DNA of 10,477 nt from assembly GCA_029259995.1 (NCBI GenBank), contig JAJDEC010000332.1, forward strand, positions 1-10,477. Reading direction: 5' to 3'. The translations under genes were made by a program, and so were the position numbers. Source of the DNA: Phycisphaerae bacterium (lineage in GTDB: Bacteria > Planctomycetota > Phycisphaerae > UBA1845 > UTPLA1). Shown here in pieces: positions 7,355 through 10,477 of this stretch (position 1 is its first letter; each line of letters begins with the position of its first letter). A model generated the notes under the pieces. It ran no database searches, was not told the origin of the DNA, and saw only the letters and a program-made list of their open reading frames with translations.

Positions 7355-8712
7355 TGTCTGTCTCCGAAACAGTCGCGAATAATCTTCTCATTGGCGAGGG
7401 CTTCGATGGCCTGTTCGGGCGTTTGCCGTGCATCGCCGTCGAGAATCACGGAGAGCAAGTGCCGCCGAACGACGGAGTCCATCGGCAGCCAATGTTGTGT
7501 GATGGGCTGGAGCCGGGCCGAATGCATCGCCTCGACGAACGCGGCCGCCGGCGATGCGTCGCCGCCACCAGACGCGATGAACCCATTGCTTGCCGATCGC
7601 CTCGCCGGAATTGCGCGCTGTTGTTGTGCGAAGATTGCCTGCGTTTCGTCGGAGAGAATGAATCGGACGAATCGCCAGGCTCGATCGCGTTTCCTGCTAT
7701 CCGAGGTTGCATTGATACACAGTGCGTCCCACGTCACGCGCGTTCGACCTTTAGCCCGCCCGGACGGTATCCCGACGACGCGATATCGATGCCGCATGTG
7801 CGTTGCGTTCAGGAAGGGCATGTACCAGGGACCGTTGACGCACATGGCGACGCGGCCGGAAAGGAAGGCCGTGTCGGAGTTCTGCCCGGCGTATTCCATC
7901 GGCGTCGGCGTCACGTGATAACGATGACGCAGATCCGCGTAGAGTTGAAACGATGCAACGGCCGACTCGCCGGTCAGCGTCCAACGTATCCTCGATTCGT
8001 CGAGCAGCGCTCCACCATGCGACCAGATGAATGGGAGGTAATAGACCCAGTGTGGTTGAAGCAGACCGAACTGCTCTGGCTCGCCGTCGCTGTTTTCGTC
8101 AATCGTCAAGTCGATGCAAAGCGCGACGAACTGTTCGATCGTCCAGTCGCCCGTCGGTATGTCGATGGGGCGGCCATGAAAGCGGGAGGCTCTTTCGAAT
8201 GCATCGGGATTGCAATAGACGAGGACGTTGCCACCGTGCATCGGAAGGCCTCGAAGCGAATCGCCATCGCGAAAGGACTCGACGGCGGACGGCCAGCAGT
8301 CGGTCAGTTGCGATGCGAATTCATCGTCGTTGTCAACGAACGCGTTCAGATCAACGAAGTGTTCTGCGGCGTAGCGCGGGAAGGGCTCGTCCTGGAACAT
8401 CACCACATCCGGCCCGGCGCCGGCGACGAGTTGCTGATCGATCTTCGTCAGATAGCCGGAAAGCGGGAGCCATTCCTGGCGGATGGCGATGTCCGGCTCG
8501 TGCTCGTGAAACGCGTCGATGACTTCCGACCAGATGCGATGATCCTGATATCCGCCCCAATAGGCGAATCGAATCTCTTCTCGATCCATGTCGTCGTGAA
8601 AATACTTCCGCAGCGTATCGGTAAAGAGCCAGACGCCGACTGCGAGCGCAAGCGCGAGCCAGAATGTTCTTCTGAGCCTGTCGTTCATGTCCGAGGACAT
8701 GGCAGACGGCAT
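7351..8712 (-). CDS. Extracellular solute-binding protein, family 1 (carbohydrate ABC importer)
   Basis: The 453-residue protein captures the solute outside the inner membrane for the two permeases. Family signs in order are an early FAYWGGYQDHRIW strand-turn, GPDVVMFQDEPF, a TGDWTIEQFVALC segment, SGRVAMCVNGPW, and the late AWRFVRFILSDETQAIFAQQQ followed by AIPAR. These are typical of sugar-binding family 1 proteins. The N-terminus has one hydrophobic stretch (about residues 17-30) but no lipobox Cys and no clear signal peptidase I site, so it may be membrane-anchored. The start is uncertain: ATGs at 8712, 8700 and 8688 are all in frame and none has a strong ribosome-binding site; the longest is given, and 8688 would also keep the hydrophobic segment. 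Its stop overlaps the MalF-like start by 4 nt. Confidence 0.9.
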   Translation of the reverse strand: MPSAMSSDMNDRLRRTFWLALALAVGVWLFTDTLRKYFHDDMDREEIRFAYWGGYQDHRIWSEVIDAFHEHEPDIAIRQEWLPLSGYLTKIDQQLVAGAGPDVVMFQDEPFPRYAAEHFVDLNAFVDNDDEFASQLTDCWPSAVESFRDGDSLRGLPMHGGNVLVYCNPDAFERASRFHGRPIDIPTGDWTIEQFVALCIDLTIDENSDGEPEQFGLLQPHWVYYLPFIWSHGGALLDESRIRWTLTGESAVASFQLYADLRHRYHVTPTPMEYAGQNSDTAFLSGRVAMCVNGPWYMPFLNATHMRHRYRVVGIPSGRAKGRTRVTWDALCINATSDSRKRDRAWRFVRFILSDETQAIFAQQQRAIPARRSASNGFIASGGGDASPAAAFVEAMHSARLQPITQHWLPMDSVVRRHLLSVILDGDARQTPEQAIEALANEKIIRDCFGDRQ

Positions 8713-8758
8713 CGGCGACGATCTCGCAACAGATCATCCCGACAAGAGAAATGTCGAT

Positions 8759-8774
8759 CCCCGCTATCGTGGGG
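8759..8774 (-). other. Small inverted repeat between the 89-residue gene and the transporter operon
   Basis: CCCC and GGGG flank an 8-nt centre in the 72-bp gap. No T-run follows on the minus strand, so a true terminator is unlikely. It might lower read-through or protect the mRNA end. The signal is weak and is recorded because it bears on whether the upstream gene shares a transcript with the transporter. Confidence 0.2.
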
Positions 8775-8784
8775 CAGCGCTCGA

Positions 8785-9054
8785 TCAGACGTCTTTGACG
8801 ATGGTCACGACGGAATCCTGATCGAGGTTGACCTCAACGACCTCACCGTCTTCCTTCTCCAGCCGAAGCCGTCGAAGCCAGAGTTTGTCGTCCTTTCCAT
8901 GCGCATACCAGCTGCCGGTGGGTCGTGGGGCGAATTGCACGACTTTGCCTTCAAACCGCGACGTCCAGTCGCCTTCGCGCGTGTGAATCGTCTGGCTCAC
9001 ACGCACCATCTGCCCCGGTACCAGATTCCTGTCCGACACGTTTGGTTGCGTCAT
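8785..9054 (-). CDS. Small conserved-looking hypothetical protein, probably planctomycete-specific
   Basis: The 89-residue soluble protein has no signal peptide or membrane segment. The ATG at 9054 has AGGA at 9065-9068, 10 nt upstream. The sequence is rich in alternating beta-strand-like segments (MVRVSQTI, WTSRFEGKVVQF, EVVEVNL, VVTIV) with the striking central motif GSWYAHGKDDKLWLRRL. It could be a small SH3-like or other beta-barrel fold; that is inference. I recall similar short proteins with a GSWYAHxKDDK motif from planctomycete genomes, but could not verify this here. The gene lies 72 bp upstream of the solute-binding protein gene on the same strand and could be the first gene of that transcript. 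Its function is unknown. Normal amino-acid composition and a good start argue that it is real. Confidence 0.7.
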   Translation of the reverse strand: MTQPNVSDRNLVPGQMVRVSQTIHTREGDWTSRFEGKVVQFAPRPTGSWYAHGKDDKLWLRRLRLEKEDGEVVEVNLDQDSVVTIVKDV

Positions 9055-9116
9055 TCGTTCACAGTCCTGCCAAATTCAATCAAATCGTCGAGCCACGCCC
9101 GACGCGGCGGGTGTCT

Positions 9117-9122
9117 ATTGTA
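9117..9122 (-). promoter_or_regulatory. Candidate -10 element for the 89-residue gene and perhaps the transporter operon
   Basis: The minus strand reads TACAAT, five of six matches to the sigma70 -10 consensus, 63 bp upstream of the ATG at 9054. The -35 region about 17-18 bp further up is poor (GTCGCA). If real it would give a leader of about 55 nt and could transcribe the small gene and, by read-through, the three transporter genes. Confidence 0.35.
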
Positions 9123-9188
9123 CCCTGCTCCTTTTCTGGTGCGACGGGGAGACGAGGCGGGTCGTTTTCGGCGGGTACGGAATTCGCC

Positions 9189-9217
9189 TTGACCCGCAGA
9201 CTTTGCCGACATAAGAC
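9189..9217 (+). promoter_or_regulatory. Weak promoter candidate for the glycosyltransferase
   Basis: TTGACC (9189-9194) is followed after 17 bp by TAAGAC (9212-9217). The -35 element is good, but the -10 matches only three of six positions. The leader would be about 225 nt. This is the best plus-strand candidate in the intergenic region but is weakly supported. Confidence 0.2.
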
Positions 9218-9449
9218 TACGACACATTGCCGCGTCGCCCCATCCCGGTATTCGGGGTGCACCGCAGGGAGGCGCGGCCAGGAAGTGTGCAGGTCGTGTT
9301 CCAGCGCGAATGCGCGGGCGAACGGATTCGCAACCGGGTGCTCGCAGCCCGCCCGTCGCATCGTTGGCGAAGTCATTGCTTCGCGACGAGGACGATTCCC
9401 GGCGGATCGCCACGCTCGGGCTGAACACGCGCCCTTTAACGGTGCCCGA

Positions 9450-10451
9450 ATGGATTGCCCGCGCATCAGCGTGATCATCCCAACGTACAATCGTCTCGGA
9501 TTTCTCCGCGAGTCGCTGGATTCCGTCTGCGCGCAGACATTTGGCGACTACGAAGTCATCGTCGTCGACGACGGGTCGACAGAGGACATCGCGACGGGCA
9601 TCGCAGATCATCCGGCGCAAGCACGCGTCATCCGACAGGCGCGCTCCGGCCCGGGCGCGGCGCGCAATCTCGGCATCAAGGCGGCCCGCGCTGAGACGAT
9701 CGCGTTTCTCGACAGCGATGATCTCTGGGCGCCGACCAAGCTTGAGCGATTCGTCAGGCTGCTCGATGACTCGCCGGAGCTTCGAATCGCCTACGGCCCC
9801 ATGTTGCCGATCGACGCCGAGCGGCACGACGTGCCCGGACGCACCAAGCCGTGTCACGACGGTCAGATCACGACGCCGTTGTTCCTGAGCAGTTTTGTGC
9901 ACGTACCGACGGTCGTCTGCCGAAAATCGATCCTTGTCGACATCGGCGGATTCGATCCGGATCTGCCCGTCTGCGAGGATTACGATCTCTGGCTTCGCCT
10001 GAGCGCGACGGAGCCGTTCGCCCTGATCTCTGAGCCGCTCGCGTACCGACGATTGCACGGGGATCGATTGAGCAAGTCGTCGATGGCGCGAAATCTGGAT
10101 GTAAAGGCCCACGTGCTTCGGCGCTTTCGCGAGTCGGACGACGGACGGCGATTGCTGCCGAAGGAGATCGCCGACGAGCGACTTGCCCGCGTCTATTTCG
10201 TGGCGGGGCGGGAAGCGATGCGGGCCGGCCTCTACGACAAGGCGCTGCAATTCTGCGCCCAGAGTCGTCGCTACGGCGGCTCGGCGTTTCGCACCTTGCC
10301 GATCAAAGTCGGCGCGGGCGTGTTGCGGGCGCTGCGCGGGTCCGACGTCGTTCAGGAAGCGGCGCCGATCTCTCGAATCGATGCCGTCGCCAATGCGTCC
10401 GAAGCTCCGAAGGCGGCGGCTGCCGCGCCGGGGGCGTCGGCCAATCATTGA
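9450..10451 (+). CDS. Glycosyltransferase family 2 (GT-A fold)
   Basis: The 333-residue cytoplasmic enzyme is predicted to transfer a sugar from a nucleotide-sugar to a growing glycan or other acceptor. The N-terminus ISVIIPTYNR is the classic first strand of family 2. VVDDGS (residues 38-43) binds the nucleotide, DSDD (88-91) is the metal-binding DxD-type motif, and ED (176-177, in CEDYDLWLRL) is the usual catalytic-base region. The frame is open 175 codons further upstream, but ATG 9450 is chosen because the family begins within a few residues of the first strand. The ribosome-binding site (GGTG, 9441-9444) is weak. The C-terminal ~100 residues are helical-looking and end in an Ala-rich, probably disordered tail (about 315-333). 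Donor and acceptor cannot be told; cell-surface polysaccharide or protein glycosylation is the usual role. It is not co-directional with the neighbouring transporter. Confidence 0.92.
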   Translation: MDCPRISVIIPTYNRLGFLRESLDSVCAQTFGDYEVIVVDDGSTEDIATGIADHPAQARVIRQARSGPGAARNLGIKAARAETIAFLDSDDLWAPTKLERFVRLLDDSPELRIAYGPMLPIDAERHDVPGRTKPCHDGQITTPLFLSSFVHVPTVVCRKSILVDIGGFDPDLPVCEDYDLWLRLSATEPFALISEPLAYRRLHGDRLSKSSMARNLDVKAHVLRRFRESDDGRRLLPKEIADERLARVYFVAGREAMRAGLYDKALQFCAQSRRYGGSAFRTLPIKVGAGVLRALRGSDVVQEAAPISRIDAVANASEAPKAAAAAPGASANH

Positions 10452-10477
10452 GACATCATCGGTTTGAATTCTCCGGA

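Larger units (their letters stand above)
9055..9449. other. Divergent intergenic region between the 89-residue gene and the glycosyltransferase
   Basis: No convincing gene lies in these 395 bp. The glycosyltransferase frame stays open leftwards through this region, but the translation is Arg/Ser-rich and unlike the family, so it is not taken as coding. The region holds promoter candidates in both directions, listed separately. Confidence 0.6.

Noticed and set aside
6275..7918. Plus-strand 547-codon open frame opposite the two permeases and the binding protein
   Set aside because: The minus strand has family motifs (two EAA loops, solute-binding motifs) and coupled starts; the antisense product is Arg/Gln-rich without domains.
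7354..9192. Plus-strand 612-codon open frame opposite the solute-binding protein and the 89-residue gene
   Set aside because: It is long only because of codon bias in two well-supported minus-strand genes; the translation shows no domain, signal peptide or start site.
8925..9449. N-terminal extension of the glycosyltransferase by 175 codons
   Set aside because: The added residues are Arg/Ser/Pro-rich, overlap the 89-residue gene in antisense, and lie before the family's normal first strand, which begins six residues after the chosen ATG.
9051..10448. Minus-strand 465-codon open frame opposite the glycosyltransferase
   Set aside because: It is Arg/Asp/Val-rich antisense sequence with no domain; the plus strand has the full family 2 motif set.

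Overview
The window looks like chromosomal DNA from a planctomycete-type bacterium, probably of the Phycisphaerae kind. This is inferred from protein content. It encodes secreted proteins with runs of DCNxNGxPDxCDxDPxDPDG calcium-loop modules, and a LamG protein ending in a dockerin-like pair of EF-hand loops. The base composition is moderately high in G+C. No rRNA or tRNA gene, insertion sequence, CRISPR array or phage gene was seen.

Layout. (1) Positions 1-3138, minus strand, hold one very large open gene that runs off the left edge with no stop: 1046 codons. It encodes a secreted protein with a seven-module Asp-box (BNR/sialidase-like) propeller, a run of Cys/Asp-rich calcium-loop modules, a seven-repeat FG-GAP-like propeller, and a second run of calcium-loop modules that continues outside the window. 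A Shine-Dalgarno site lies 6 nt from its start, and a sigma70-like promoter is visible about 220 nt upstream. (2) Positions 3139-3948 are an 810-bp divergent intergenic region. It holds the promoter candidates for both flanking genes and a cluster of closely packed inverted repeats at about 3676-3780. (3) Positions 3949-5571, plus strand, encode a secreted LamG-dockerin protein. (4) Positions 5626-8712, minus strand, hold a compact carbohydrate ABC importer operon in the order solute-binding protein, MalF-like permease, MalG-like permease. The genes are joined by a 4-nt overlap and a 1-nt gap, and no ATPase gene is present. (5) Positions 8785-9054, minus strand, encode an 89-residue protein just upstream that may be the first gene of the same transcript. 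(6) Positions 9055-9449 are a divergent intergenic region. (7) Positions 9450-10451, plus strand, encode a GT-A fold family 2 glycosyltransferase.

How the genes may work together. The two large secreted proteins are calcium-dependent, adhesive or polymer-binding surface-protein types. The ABC operon would bring in an oligosaccharide or related solute, powered by an ATPase encoded elsewhere. The glycosyltransferase probably builds cell-surface glycan. A common theme of surface and glycan biology is plausible, but only the transporter genes are tightly linked. I see no clear-cut new defence, mobile or biosynthetic system. The items most worth a second look are the tandem double-propeller protein, the structured intergenic region and the ATPase-less importer with its 89-residue partner.
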